Part shown: piece after piece, positions 51,581 through 60,874 of the stretch
Layout: every line of letters starts with the position of its first letter
How positions within the stretch are numbered: position 1 is the stretch's first letter
Source of the DNA: a virus
Virus record (IMG/VR): IMGVR_UViG_3300001683_000001
Span: 1 to 64,000 of that record
Strand: one strand, 5' to 3'
Length of the DNA stretch: 64,000 bases
The notes under the pieces: generated by a model
The model's input: the letters and a program-made list of their open reading frames with translations, nothing else
What the model was told of the DNA's origin: nothing
Database searches by the model: none
Position numbers and translations under genes: made by a program

Positions 51581-51595
51581 GGGATAGCGTGAGGT

Positions 51596-51820
51596 ATGAC
51601 CGACAGAGATGGTGAGCGAATGGATGTAATCGAGCAGCGACTCGGAGAGGTCTTGGAGAGGCTCCGAGATTTGGAGCGACGGCTCACCTCGATAGCATCT
51701 GCCGCGAACCCTACTGTCGTCAGCATTCGACATCCAAACCAGCGGACACTATGGTCGCCTCATCAGGAGCGAACCGTAGGCGAGGAAGTTCTCAAGGGTG
51801 AGGACGATGAAGCCTTCTGA
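51596..51820 (+). CDS. Small coiled-coil protein
   Basis: 74 residues. Residues 8-38 form a charged coiled coil (VIEQRLGEVLERLRDLERRL). The C-terminal half is polar. It overlaps the next gene by 14 bases and is the first gene after motif D, so it belongs to the clamp-loader transcript. No family recognised. Confidence 0.5.
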   Translation: MTDRDGERMDVIEQRLGEVLERLRDLERRLTSIASAANPTVVSIRHPNQRTLWSPHQERTVGEEVLKGEDDEAF

Positions 51821-52697
51821 CCTGTTGGGAAGCAAGGCCACCCACCAACCTCTCCGAGCGTGGTTGAAGACATGGAGCAACGGCGTGAGGCCAACACCGA
51901 ATATCGTGATAGTCACAGGTGCGAGTGGGGTAGGCAAGACGACGCTCGTCACCACGCTATCTGAGGCGGTTGGACTTCACCCGCAGATGTGCGAGGTCGG
52001 GAACCTCAAGGCATCACTCGCCCAAGCCAATACACCCACCTTCCTCGGTCAGCGTAGGTTGGCTATCTTGGATGACTCGTCGTTCCTCTCCCGCCGTGAG
52101 TGGAAGGACTTGGAGAAGACCCTCTCCCTCAACCCCATCCCACTCGTCCTCATCGCTGAGAGCGAGCGCGATGTGGCGTGGCCCATACGCAGGGGTGCGC
52201 TGGTGATTCGGACACCACCCCCGACCCGACAGAACCTCATCGAACTGCTGGCTCTCCACACCGACCGACTCGGCCTTCCACACGACGAGGCTGATTGGAA
52301 TCAGATTGCTGATGTCGCCTCGACTTGGCGAGCCGCGATTCTGAGGCTTCGGACTTCCCCACACACAGGCGGGCGCGCCATCGCGCGCGAGGGAGCGCGA
52401 TGTTCTGCGGAACATTCGCACGATGCTGGAACCACCGAGGAACGGAGAATCCTCGCTGGTCATCACGCTGGTCGAACCATCTCGGTTCACCCGATGGCTA
52501 TCCTCTCAGCCGCCGAGTTCAACGGGGCGAATCCGAATCATGTGGAAGTCGGGAATCGCCTCCACTCTTGGTCGTGGGAGTCGGACGACCTGACGAGGGT
52601 CGCCCACGACTACCTGACCACTCTGCGAGCCTCGACCCAAGACCGAGTTCCATTCCGTCAGCGAACCCTGCGTGGTTCCGTGAAGCGACTCAGGTGA
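51807..52697 (+). CDS. AAA+ ATPase, clamp loader large-subunit-like
   Basis: 296 residues. GASGVGKTT is Walker A (Lys44), and RRLAILDDSSFL is a Walker B with Asp-Asp. PLVLIAESERD fits sensor 1 and RQNLIELLALH the next helix. The layout is that of a reduced RFC large subunit. Residues about 185-205 (GGRAIAREGARCSAEH) are encoded by repeat A and likely form a surface loop. The sliding clamp gene comes next. ATG 51807 is chosen over GTG 51798. Confidence 0.6.
   Translation: MKPSDLLGSKATHQPLRAWLKTWSNGVRPTPNIVIVTGASGVGKTTLVTTLSEAVGLHPQMCEVGNLKASLAQANTPTFLGQRRLAILDDSSFLSRREWKDLEKTLSLNPIPLVLIAESERDVAWPIRRGALVIRTPPPTRQNLIELLALHTDRLGLPHDEADWNQIADVASTWRAAILRLRTSPHTGGRAIAREGARCSAEHSHDAGTTEERRILAGHHAGRTISVHPMAILSAAEFNGANPNHVEVGNRLHSWSWESDDLTRVAHDYLTTLRASTQDRVPFRQRTLRGSVKRLR
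52363..52415. repeat. Repeat A copy inside the clamp loader gene
   Basis: CG segment GGGCGCGCCATCGCGCGCGA, then ATGTTCTGCGGAACAT at 52400-52415. Opposite orientation from the copies in PolB and the tape measure, yet the gene stays open. Confidence 0.8.
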
Positions 52698-52699
52698 AT

Positions 52700-52909
52700 C
52701 CTTGCTGATTCTGAGCCAATAGAGGGGCCATAGAGGCCGTTGAACCCCTCAGAGGTCCCGATACGGAACTTTGGCCCTCCATGCGCTCAGGCACGCTCGC
52801 CTCCGCACTCGCCTCCGCACTCGCACTCGCCCTCGCGCGCTCCCTCGCCCTCGCGTGCGCGCGTGGGCGCGCACCCACACGCGAGAACCGGGCGTGTTCC
52901 ACAGAACAT
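52700..52909. repeat. Repeat B (inverted) followed by CG stretch and repeat A
   Basis: GATTCTGAGCCAATAGAGGG and GCCATAGAGGCCGTTGAAC are the reverse complement of the 58600 copy. Then a region of CTCGCCTCCGCA direct repeats, CCTCGCGTGCGCGCG...CACGCGAG, and TGTTCCACAGAACAT (52895-52909). No gene in 52698-52970. Confidence 0.75.
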
Positions 52910-52970
52910 TTCCAATCTCGTTTGAGAAAGTCGCTTAGGCTCCACAGGACCTACGGGACCAACCTGTTCA

Positions 52971-52985
52971 TTCAAGACGGTGGGG
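52971..52985 (+). promoter_or_regulatory. Motif D, 15 bases before ATG 53001
   Basis: TTCAAGACGGTGGGG. Confidence 0.65.
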
Positions 52986-53000
52986 AATGTTCGACGACTC

Positions 53001-53795
53001 ATGCTCACACCCAACAGCGAAGTATCGAGGACCGCCTCGATAAGAATCTCAGCCAACGAATGCGCCGGAACTCTGAGGCGAGTCGTTCTCAACAAACCCT
53101 CCAATCCGGTGAGAGTCCTGTTCACGGACGAGGGCATGAGCGTATGGACACACGACCTCGCCAAGACCATTCAGGTTCTCATCACCAAAGCCAATGTCGC
53201 GCTCAAGGTGAAGGAGCCATGCGTGTTGCTCATTGACCCGTTGCCGTTCGCCAATCTACTCGACAATAAGTTCAGCGGAGAGATGGTTCAGATAACGACG
53301 AAGGCCAACCGGCCAATCGTCATCAAGAACCGAGTCGGAGCCAAGTCGGTCTTCCATCCAGCCGACGAGGATGATTGCTTCCTGATTCCCGATAGGTGGT
53401 TGCTTCCCAAGAACTCAGATGGGTGGTTCACTCTCCCCATGAAGGACAACGAGGTCTGCACCACGAAGGTCACGATTGACCGAGGCGAACTCTCAGGTGG
53501 GCTGACCGACATGAAGGTCGCCAATGCTCCCTATGTGGTGTTCAATTTCAACCCCTCCAAATCTTCCTGTTCCTCAGGTCATTGGGGAACCAAGACTAAC
53601 CAATCTCACACCAACATCAAGGCGACCGTCGAGGGGGATGCGGCAGAGGTCGTCTTCACCGAATCGCTTGGAGTCATCCTCTCGCACATGGACGAGGACA
53701 CCTTCGTCATCTACAAACATAAGGACATCCCGTTCGTGGTAATAGAAAATGGCGACACGACCATCATAGCCACCGAAGCACAGAGGGAATCCTGA
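53001..53795 (+). CDS. DNA sliding clamp, PCNA-like
   Basis: 264 residues, the usual length of PCNA. The pattern VRVLFTDEGMSVWTHDLAKT corresponds to the conserved region near PCNA residue 40; strand-helix repeats continue to a C-terminal DEDTFVIYKHKDIPFVV. It would form a ring that holds PolB on DNA. Placed between two clamp-loader-type genes and the primase. Sequence is divergent, so the call relies on pattern and context. ATG set by motif D. Confidence 0.65.
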   Translation: MLTPNSEVSRTASIRISANECAGTLRRVVLNKPSNPVRVLFTDEGMSVWTHDLAKTIQVLITKANVALKVKEPCVLLIDPLPFANLLDNKFSGEMVQITTKANRPIVIKNRVGAKSVFHPADEDDCFLIPDRWLLPKNSDGWFTLPMKDNEVCTTKVTIDRGELSGGLTDMKVANAPYVVFNFNPSKSSCSSGHWGTKTNQSHTNIKATVEGDAAEVVFTESLGVILSHMDEDTFVIYKHKDIPFVVIENGDTTIIATEAQRES

Positions 53796-54052
53796 TGTCT
53801 GACCGAGGCAACCTCTACGACCCCAAGCGGGGGAAGTTCGACATCAGGGAAGCAGAGAAGTCACTTGGCCTCCATGATAGCGACGACCGGAAGGAGATGA
53901 TTCGCCTGTCTGTCGTGACTGACCTCCTATGCGCTCATGCAGGTATCACGGACGAACAGGTGCAGATGGCCTATGAGCAACGCATCAAGACCTATGTCGC
54001 TGAAACGGTAGCGACCTTGCGTTCTATCGTTGGAGATGACCCGAATGAGTGA
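53795..54052 (+). CDS. Small unknown protein between clamp and primase
   Basis: 85 residues, charged and helical, with a possible helix-turn-helix (LLCAHAGITDEQVQMAYEQR). Overlaps the stop of the clamp gene and the start of the primase. Could be a replication accessory factor. No family recognised. Confidence 0.5.
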   Translation: MSDRGNLYDPKRGKFDIREAEKSLGLHDSDDRKEMIRLSVVTDLLCAHAGITDEQVQMAYEQRIKTYVAETVATLRSIVGDDPNE

Positions 54053-55269
54053 TGACCATGCAGTTCAGTATCGAAGACTTCGATGATGTATGCAACCACT
54101 TCGGATTCGACACCTATCCACGCACAGTCGGCAACCCTCGGCAGAGCCTCGTCTATGCGAGTGAAGAAGCCTACCTCAAGTTCTCCAAATGGAACGGGAA
54201 CTCCCCCTGCTTCATCAGCACCGGGGGCTACTCCAACATCCAATTCGACATAGGCGGCAAGCAATCTCCGAGGACAATCCACCACACTCTGACCTTCTTC
54301 GACTTCGACCACGAAACGAAGCCTGAGAATGCCTTCGCGGATGCACAGCGATTGTCTGAGTTCCTTCGGGAGATGGACATCGCTCATTGGGTGCAATACT
54401 CAGGGTCGAAGGGCTACCACCTGTTCATCATCCATGCTCCGACCAAGTTCAAGTTCGACTATCGAGATGGGAGCAACGAGGCTCTCAAGCGGATTCTCCA
54501 TCAGACCCAAGACTACCTCCGTCAGACCATCGGCCTCAACACCCTCGACGAGCAGACGATGGGCGACCCCAAGCGACTGTGCCGATTCCCATACTCACTC
54601 CATGTGGATAGACATGGGAAGGCATCGGGTCATCATGCACTTCCGGTTCCGGTTGAGGAACTCGATGTGGTGAATCACGACGACATCGTGATGCGCGCAT
54701 GTTCTGTGGAACATCCCGAATTGCCTGAGATTATCGGACGACGACTGACCCTCCGAGAGTTCATCTCAGAATTGGGCATCCGACTCGACGCACCCGAAAC
54801 AAAGATTCGGCCTGTCGTCGGAGGTGACTTCGACTTCGGGGATTCTGATAAGGAGGCGTTCCGATTCATCGCGTCACTTGAGCATAGGTGCATGGGCGTG
54901 GTGAATGAACTCAGACGACGCAACCCACCACACAAAGCGAGAGTCTTCGCCGCCCTGTTCGCCAAGACACTCGGCCTTCCTCAATCGGCGTTTGAGAAGG
55001 TGTGGATGGAGATGGGAACCAGCATGGGATATGTGGACTTGCACAACCACGAACACCGAGCCTATCAGATGGCGACCATCTTCGACAACCCGAACTACCA
55101 TTCCTTCCCCACTTGCACCACCCTCAAGGCGAACGGATGCTGTGTGGGTGAGATATGCCCTCGCTATGCTGAGATGGAGCGCATCGACTATCAACCGAAG
55201 CAAGTGGAGCGCAAGTGGTCGAGCAAGAGTGGGAGCAACGAAGACGCCGAAATATGGGAAGATGTTTGA
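54052..55269 (+). CDS. AEP primase with PriL-like cysteine cluster
   Basis: 405 residues. FFDFDHE (Asp84, Asp86) is the metal-binding DxD; SGSKGYHLF is the nucleotide-binding motif; MGDPKRLCRFPYSLH completes the active site of archaeo-eukaryotic primases. At the C-terminus FPTCTTL, GCCVGEICPRY has four cysteines placed like the iron-sulfur domain of PriL, so small and large subunit functions seem joined. Residues around 216-222 (ACSVEHP) are encoded by a repeat A palindrome. It makes primers for PolB. Confidence 0.8.
   Translation: MTMQFSIEDFDDVCNHFGFDTYPRTVGNPRQSLVYASEEAYLKFSKWNGNSPCFISTGGYSNIQFDIGGKQSPRTIHHTLTFFDFDHETKPENAFADAQRLSEFLREMDIAHWVQYSGSKGYHLFIIHAPTKFKFDYRDGSNEALKRILHQTQDYLRQTIGLNTLDEQTMGDPKRLCRFPYSLHVDRHGKASGHHALPVPVEELDVVNHDDIVMRACSVEHPELPEIIGRRLTLREFISELGIRLDAPETKIRPVVGGDFDFGDSDKEAFRFIASLEHRCMGVVNELRRRNPPHKARVFAALFAKTLGLPQSAFEKVWMEMGTSMGYVDLHNHEHRAYQMATIFDNPNYHSFPTCTTLKANGCCVGEICPRYAEMERIDYQPKQVERKWSSKSGSNEDAEIWEDV
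54690..54714. repeat. Repeat A palindrome inside the primase gene
   Basis: ATGTTCTGTGGAACAT at 54699-54714, preceded by a short ATGCGCGC. It lies between the catalytic core and the C-terminal helical region. Confidence 0.75.
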
Positions 55270-56071
55270 GAGCATCGAGCGCACACGCGCCTTCCTCGAT
55301 GACGCATCGCTTGGTCAAATGCTCGGCTTCTATCGCTACCTCCACGACCATCTTCAAACTGACCCAACAGACGACCTTTCGCCTATGGATGTCTATGACC
55401 TGCGTGAGCAGGTGGGAGGGATGATTCTGACTGAGATGATGGGGCGTCATAGGCGCATAGACCACCGCGAGCATTGGGTCATGGTGGAGTATCTCTCGCA
55501 CCTCGGATTTGAGGTCGTTCATCTCAAGACAGGGGAGGGAGATATGAAGACTGAACGAGTCGCTATCGAGAGGAAGGAGGACGACTTCCTTCCCTCTCTA
55601 TTTGACGGTCGAAGTCTGCGTCAATTGAGTGCGATGAGAGAGGCATCTGAGTTCTCCTACCTATTGGTCACGAAGTCATTCCAGCAGGTCAAGGAGGGGG
55701 CGTTGAAGCAGGGTGTGAGCGAGGCCACACTCCTGTCGTTCGTTGCATCCCTGTGCGCGGTAGGCTACCCTCCAATCTTCATCGAAGGCAAGCACGATGC
55801 GGCCTCCCTGATTCACCGCATCGTCGGCAAAATCGAGGACGATAAACACCGTCTGTATGTGCCTCGACCAGCCTCTCCACAGGTGTTGGATTATCGCAAC
55901 GCACTCATCGAAGGACTACCCAATATCGGTCCCAAATTGCGGCGTCGAATCATCGCGATTTACCCATCCATCTCATCTCTATGCGAGGCCACCATCGAGG
56001 ATTTGACGAACATCGAAGGTGTCGGTAAAACCACCGCCGAACGCATCATTTCGGTCCTCAATTCAGCCTGA
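55262..56071 (+). CDS. XPF/ERCC4-type nuclease with HhH domain
   Basis: 269 residues. EGDMKTERVAIERKEDDFLP carries the ERCC4 signature (GDx...ERKxxxDF; Asp94, Glu103, Lys105) followed by DGRSLRQLSAM. The C-terminus has two helix-hairpin-helix units, LPNIGPKLRRRI and IEGVGKTTAERI. This is the archaeal XPF/Hef nuclease layout without helicase. It cuts branched DNA such as flaps or forks. Overlaps the primase end by eight bases. Confidence 0.85.
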   Translation: MFESIERTRAFLDDASLGQMLGFYRYLHDHLQTDPTDDLSPMDVYDLREQVGGMILTEMMGRHRRIDHREHWVMVEYLSHLGFEVVHLKTGEGDMKTERVAIERKEDDFLPSLFDGRSLRQLSAMREASEFSYLLVTKSFQQVKEGALKQGVSEATLLSFVASLCAVGYPPIFIEGKHDAASLIHRIVGKIEDDKHRLYVPRPASPQVLDYRNALIEGLPNIGPKLRRRIIAIYPSISSLCEATIEDLTNIEGVGKTTAERIISVLNSA

Positions 56072-56108
56072 TTCTGAACTGTCGAAACTCAGGGAGGACC
56101 AGCGCGTC

Positions 56109-56153
56109 ATGTTCGCGGGAACATCCGCGCTCTCGCACGCGCACACGCGAGGG
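56109..56153. repeat. Repeat A copy: palindrome plus CG hairpin
   Basis: ATGTTCGCGGGAACAT (56109-56124) followed by CTCTCGCACGCGCACACGCG. It lies after the nuclease stop. The rest of 56154-56264 shows no gene. Confidence 0.8.
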
Positions 56154-56264
56154 AAAATCACCCCAATCAGGTTGGAATCAACGATTCCGCCACATCTACT
56201 CCACCCCCTACGAACCTGACTATCCAACCAAACTGAATACAACCGTTCATAAGGAACCTAATGA

Positions 56265-56275
56265 CCCCGTAGGGG
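56265..56275 (+). promoter_or_regulatory. CCCC-GTA-GGGG hairpin just before a start codon
   Basis: Four-pair stem ending two bases before ATG 56278, the counterpart of the stem at 7012-7022. Confidence 0.45.
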
Positions 56276-56277
56276 TG

Positions 56278-58512
56278 ATGACGACCACGACGACAGCCCC
56301 GAATATGTTTAGCCGCCGACCAGCAACCGCTTTCCTCGACAGAGCGAAGACTCGCAGATTTTTCCGAGAAGCCCGACTGATGTCCGGCGAACTTCAAGGG
56401 AAGGGTTCCGCCGTGAAGCGCATCATCCTGAACGATGAGGACAAGGCTTGCACAGACGGCAAGAGCATTTGGATTCCGAGGACGATGCACGACGACGAGA
56501 GGACGAACGAGATTATGCAAGAAGCCATCTTGGCCCATGAGGTTGCAGGTCACATGCGATACACCGACTTCGCTGTGTGGGACAACCAAGTCGTCAAGGC
56601 CATCAAGGAGGGGAAGGCTGACTCCATGCTACATCAGTTCGTCAATCTCTTGGAGGACGCTCGCATCAACCACCTACTCGGTCAGGACTTCAAGGGGTCG
56701 GGCAAGAGGCTCGACTTCACTCACGAAGTTTTCATGGAGAAGCACAAAAAGGAAGTCACCGATAAATCGCCACTCAAGCAACAGGCATTCGTGGCGATGA
56801 TGACCGAGGCTATCGCTCACAAACCACATTGGTCAGGGCGGTCTGAGATTATCGAGTTCATGGATGAGAACAGGACCCTCCTGATGAGTGGGGTCAAGCA
56901 ATCCTCGACAGCCACCATTGTCGTCCAAGCCAAGAAACTTCTCAAGGCATTCCGAGAGGCGTTCGATGACGACTCTGAGGAAGACCCTGAGATGGGAGAT
57001 GTCGAGGGCATCGAGGGTGACGAGATGAGCGATGTTCAGGAGTCGGCTCAGGAGCAGAGGCGTCAGGGTCGCAAGCCCAAGCAAGTCAGCCGAACGAGGT
57101 TCAACGACATGAAGGAACCAAAGGAGTCCGACTGTGATGGCGATGGTCAGGGCGATGGCTCAGGCGATTGCGATGGCTCAGGCGAGGATGGCGAGGATGG
57201 TTCAGGCTCAGGCGAAGGCGAGGGCGATGGAGATTCAGACGGCGATGGCGATGGCTCAGGAGAGGGCGATGGTCAGGGCGATGGCTCAGGCGATTGCGAT
57301 GGAGATGGCGATGGCGATGGTCAGGGCGATGGCGATGGCGCAGGTCAGAAGTCATTTGAGCAAGGCCGCGACAACAGCGGCGACGAGAAGTCCGACTCAG
57401 GCTACACCGACGGCACAGGATTGGACGGCGACGAGGACGCTGGTCACGGTGGCGGCTACGGCGGCTTCACCTCTGACGACAGCGGCTTCACCGAAACTTG
57501 GGCGTCCCTCCTTGATACAGCAGGGGCAGACCTTGAGAACGACATGGTAGAAGCCTTCGATGACGAGGCTGGCCTTGAGTCAGAGGTATCAGGAATTATC
57601 GAGGACGCTAACGAGGGCTGCTTTGAGTCCAACGACGGCTACCACACCGTCAGCGTGACGGCCAGCGTCAGAGGTATCACCGACCGCTACCACGACGAGA
57701 TGGATGCGACCGAACATGCCGAGGAATACGACCGAATAGCAAGGGAGAACCGAGGCAACATCCGCCGCATCACGAAGGAGATTACCCGCCGCATCAAGGG
57801 TAGCGACCCACGAATGCTGACTGAGCAGACGAGTGGGCGCGTCAATGCACGACAGGCATTCAAGACCACCTCGGCACTCAAGGGTCAATACGACACCCGC
57901 CGCATCTTCGCTCAGAAGATTGACCCGAAGGACCCCACCATGAACGCCATCATTCTGATTGACTCATCCGGCTCGATGGCGGGAGGCGCAGGTGGTTCCA
58001 ACAAGACGCTCGCCAAGTGCGCGGCAGAGGCCGCTACTGTGATGTCCGAGGTCTTCAACGGCCTGAGGTTCAATTACGAGATTTGCGACTTCGCCTCAAG
58101 TCACGGAACGACCATGAGAGTCCGCAAGCCAATGACCACCAAACTCACCTCTCAGAGCAAGGCTACCATCGCCATGCCGACAGCAGGTGGAAGCAACGCC
58201 GACGGCTATGCGGTCGAGTGGTGCTTGGACAGGCTGGCACAGTTCCCCGGCAATAGGATGCTCGTCGTCATCTCCGACGGTCGCCCTGCGGGAGCCTCGC
58301 CACCGGGAATGGACGACGAGGCACACCTCATCTCTGTGGTCAAGAACGCTCCGAAGGGAGTGGGCGTCTTCTCCATCGGCATCGGTGGCTACGACACCTC
58401 CGAGTTCTACGAGAACAGCGCGAAGGTCACGGACACCAGCAGGTTCGCTGAACAGGCAATCCCAATCCTCCGCCGCGCACTCAAGAAGGTCATCCCGTCG
58501 AGGAATGGTTGA
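56278..58512 (+). CDS. CobT-like VWA protein
   Basis: 744 residues. AHEVAGHMRYTDF near residue 87 and FVNLLEDARINHLL are the conserved N-terminal part of CobT-type proteins. Residues 285-360 are a nearly pure Gly-Asp-Ser repeat encoded by a GGCGATGG simple repeat, probably a flexible linker. The C-terminal VWA domain has a MIDAS motif, LIDSSGSM (Asp562), and a later VISDGRP. Partner of the CobS-like ATPase at 50079. In cells such pairs insert metal into corrins or remodel protein complexes; the viral target is unknown. Confidence 0.75.
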   Translation: MTTTTTAPNMFSRRPATAFLDRAKTRRFFREARLMSGELQGKGSAVKRIILNDEDKACTDGKSIWIPRTMHDDERTNEIMQEAILAHEVAGHMRYTDFAVWDNQVVKAIKEGKADSMLHQFVNLLEDARINHLLGQDFKGSGKRLDFTHEVFMEKHKKEVTDKSPLKQQAFVAMMTEAIAHKPHWSGRSEIIEFMDENRTLLMSGVKQSSTATIVVQAKKLLKAFREAFDDDSEEDPEMGDVEGIEGDEMSDVQESAQEQRRQGRKPKQVSRTRFNDMKEPKESDCDGDGQGDGSGDCDGSGEDGEDGSGSGEGEGDGDSDGDGDGSGEGDGQGDGSGDCDGDGDGDGQGDGDGAGQKSFEQGRDNSGDEKSDSGYTDGTGLDGDEDAGHGGGYGGFTSDDSGFTETWASLLDTAGADLENDMVEAFDDEAGLESEVSGIIEDANEGCFESNDGYHTVSVTASVRGITDRYHDEMDATEHAEEYDRIARENRGNIRRITKEITRRIKGSDPRMLTEQTSGRVNARQAFKTTSALKGQYDTRRIFAQKIDPKDPTMNAIILIDSSGSMAGGAGGSNKTLAKCAAEAATVMSEVFNGLRFNYEICDFASSHGTTMRVRKPMTTKLTSQSKATIAMPTAGGSNADGYAVEWCLDRLAQFPGNRMLVVISDGRPAGASPPGMDDEAHLISVVKNAPKGVGVFSIGIGGYDTSEFYENSAKVTDTSRFAEQAIPILRRALKKVIPSRNG

Positions 58513-58539
58513 GGATGGAATCCTCCCCTCGCGGGGCGT

Positions 58540-58690
58540 GCATGACCGCGCTCTCGCTCACACACACGGACACACCCGCGAGAGCGAGCGCAGGGAGCGC
58601 GCAGGGAGCGCGTCAATCTCCCATCGGGGCCTCTAACCCATTCAACGGCCTCTATGGCCCCTCTATTGGTTCAGAAACACCAAGAACTTC
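58540..58690 (+). repeat. CG stretch and repeat B copy
   Basis: CTCTCGCTCACACACACGGA, CGCGAGAGCGAG, then GGGGCCTCTAACC, TTCAACGGCCTCTATGG, CCTCTATTGGTTCAGAA. The copy at 52700 is its near-exact reverse complement. No palindrome of repeat A is present here. Confidence 0.65.
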
Positions 58691-58708
58691 GTCTGTGAGA
58701 GATAGACC

Positions 58709-60460
58709 ATGAGTAGAGCCGACCCGCCTCGGATGGGATGGTGGGTGAATGACGGGAAGCATCGTAGTCGTCATCAGAATAATACTGAAGATTTTCCACT
58801 CAGTCTTGCAGACCTTCACAATGACGGCTGCACCTCCATCATTACTGACGGGTTAGACAAGTTCAGCAGGTTCGCTGGAACCAATTTCAGTTCCCAATCG
58901 CTCGTCACGCTTGAGGACCGTGACTACGAACTCGGACATTCTATACCTCACAGAATCGAGCCGGGTGGTGGGTCTGCGTTCGTATGGGGATGGTCGGACC
59001 ACGACGGGGAAGGGCAGAATAACATGGCTCAGACGGAGCCGCTTTCGCAGGGGCGCGAAGGTGCGTATGTGAGGCCGGAACTCCGCTACATCTCTTGCTC
59101 CGACGCGCTTCACAACGCCGCTGACTTCCGCGCATGGCTCGCGCGATTGGGCGATACCCCCTCAGGAATTGGGAACCGACAGGAGATGATTGGACACATC
59201 CAACGACACGCCTCCGCGCTTGTTGATAATCTCCCTAAACTCGGTCCGTCCAGCGGAGGGTCATGGCCGGATAGAATCAAACTCAATGTCGCACATCATC
59301 AGGGTGTCCTGTTCAACGACATCTCGATTGAAACGGGTGGTGATAAAATATGGTCGCCGGAAGGGAATTGGAACTCCGACATCTCGTTCGGTGAGGACGG
59401 CAAGGTCGTAGTCCTAACTACGGACCGCAACACCAAAAAAGCGAGGTTTGGATTCCCTGCTGACTACGAGGCCGAGAGGCAATTGGCGAACTACTGTGCT
59501 AAGGAAACTCACAACCTAATGGAACGCTCCCCAATGCACCTATCAAGGACGGGAACTTGGCGTTGCACTCAGCAAGCATTCAGAGAGGTTGCTATGACGA
59601 GTCGAATGATGCAAATCCTCGCCTCTCCCGACCGAGGTGGGAGGGCGGATATACAGAAGGCCAATGTCCATCCTCGCCCTCACATATCCACGGTTGGCGC
59701 ACTCATGCACATCTACGAGATGATGAGGATAGTCCATGTCGAGAAGTCCGCCGACGGAACCGGAGCGACCGCCTACCTCGCGTCTTCGATGGGTGAGTTC
59801 ATCAGCCCCGCTATGGAGCCGGATGGGTTCGGTGGAGAAGCGTATGGTCAGAGCCTCCCGCTATTCTGCATCCCGGTGAATATGGTAGGGGGCCGAGATG
59901 ACTTGACCTTCGGAGATTGGATAGTCGTCGGGACCCATGCTATTCCATCAGGCTCACACGCGGTCGAGATTCTGACCGCTGTGCATGGAGAGAACGGAGT
60001 CTATGATGTGATGAAGCCCAACGGGACACATAGGACGAACACCGTCCTCGTCGGTATTCGTGATAGGGTCATCAACCTCCCCGACAGGACCCTCACCAAG
60101 CACTACTTCTCACCGCCGGAATTGATGCACATGGCTGTCGCCTCTGAGCGAGTCGTCACCACTCATACTGTTGATGAAACTCAAGTCAAAATGGATGCGA
60201 GGAATATGAGAAAGAAGTGGGTTCCGACATGGAAGGATAACCGAGGGAGGAAAACCCTCAATCTCGCAGGGAGGAAGAAGGTCAGGCTTCACGATGTCGT
60301 GCGTTGCTCGACCTGCAACGGGAAGGTCGAAATCAAGGCCGACATCGGGAACACCGCCATCGTCGGCAAGTGTCCTCATTGTAGCGAGGACTCCGTTCAC
60401 TTCCCTCACCTCGTCATGGGTGCAGACATTCCCAAATCGCTACCGGCCCGTTCTCAATAA
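58709..60460 (+). CDS. Large unknown protein with C-terminal zinc ribbon
   Basis: 583 residues, mixed alpha/beta, with no recognised catalytic motif. The end has CSTCNGK and CPHCSED, a clear four-Cys zinc ribbon. It stands alone between two repeat B copies and follows the CobT-like gene. It has no motif D. It could be a third partner of the CobS/CobT pair; that is only suggested by position. Confidence 0.5.
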   Translation: MSRADPPRMGWWVNDGKHRSRHQNNTEDFPLSLADLHNDGCTSIITDGLDKFSRFAGTNFSSQSLVTLEDRDYELGHSIPHRIEPGGGSAFVWGWSDHDGEGQNNMAQTEPLSQGREGAYVRPELRYISCSDALHNAADFRAWLARLGDTPSGIGNRQEMIGHIQRHASALVDNLPKLGPSSGGSWPDRIKLNVAHHQGVLFNDISIETGGDKIWSPEGNWNSDISFGEDGKVVVLTTDRNTKKARFGFPADYEAERQLANYCAKETHNLMERSPMHLSRTGTWRCTQQAFREVAMTSRMMQILASPDRGGRADIQKANVHPRPHISTVGALMHIYEMMRIVHVEKSADGTGATAYLASSMGEFISPAMEPDGFGGEAYGQSLPLFCIPVNMVGGRDDLTFGDWIVVGTHAIPSGSHAVEILTAVHGENGVYDVMKPNGTHRTNTVLVGIRDRVINLPDRTLTKHYFSPPELMHMAVASERVVTTHTVDETQVKMDARNMRKKWVPTWKDNRGRKTLNLAGRKKVRLHDVVRCSTCNGKVEIKADIGNTAIVGKCPHCSEDSVHFPHLVMGADIPKSLPARSQ

Positions 60461-60501
60461 CCATAATCATCAAGGACTGTGGAACTTCCGATTGGAAGTC
60501 C

Positions 60502-60867
60502 ATGCCGCCGAAACGAATCCCGAAGCCACTCAAGAAGGCCATCCTCGGTTCGCTATTTTCCAGCACTATGAATGACTCCCTTCCCTCTGCTGCCGTAGCC
60601 GACCGAGTGAATAACAACCCACAAGTTCCAGCGAGGATGATGAAGACCCCGAAGCAAATGGCGTATCTACTCAATCAGATGATACGGGAATATCCCGGCA
60701 TCATCGAAACTCAGTTCCTCAATCGGAACGGAATGAGCCGACATGGAGTCAGGAGATTCCGCAAGGGCTACCTCCCAATCAAGGGCGTCACACTTGCCGA
60801 AGCCGAGCAAGCCGTAGGGGTCACTCGGAAGAAGCAGAATCAGGCCAAGAACCCCGATTCAGAATAA
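60502..60867 (+). CDS. Small basic protein, possible helix-turn-helix
   Basis: 121 residues. TPKQMAYLLNQMIREYPG followed by NGMSRHGVRRFRKG reads like a helix-turn-helix with a basic recognition helix; both ends are basic. Candidate DNA-binding regulator. The stop lies eight bases before the repeat B stem. Confidence 0.5.
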   Translation: MPPKRIPKPLKKAILGSLFSSTMNDSLPSAAVADRVNNNPQVPARMMKTPKQMAYLLNQMIREYPGIIETQFLNRNGMSRHGVRRFRKGYLPIKGVTLAEAEQAVGVTRKKQNQAKNPDSE

Positions 60868-60874
60868 ACGCCCG

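Noticed and set aside
57134-57355. GGCGATGG repeat as a separate mobile or regulatory element
   Set aside because: It is in frame and encodes the Gly-Asp-Ser linker of the CobT-like protein, as is usual for such proteins.
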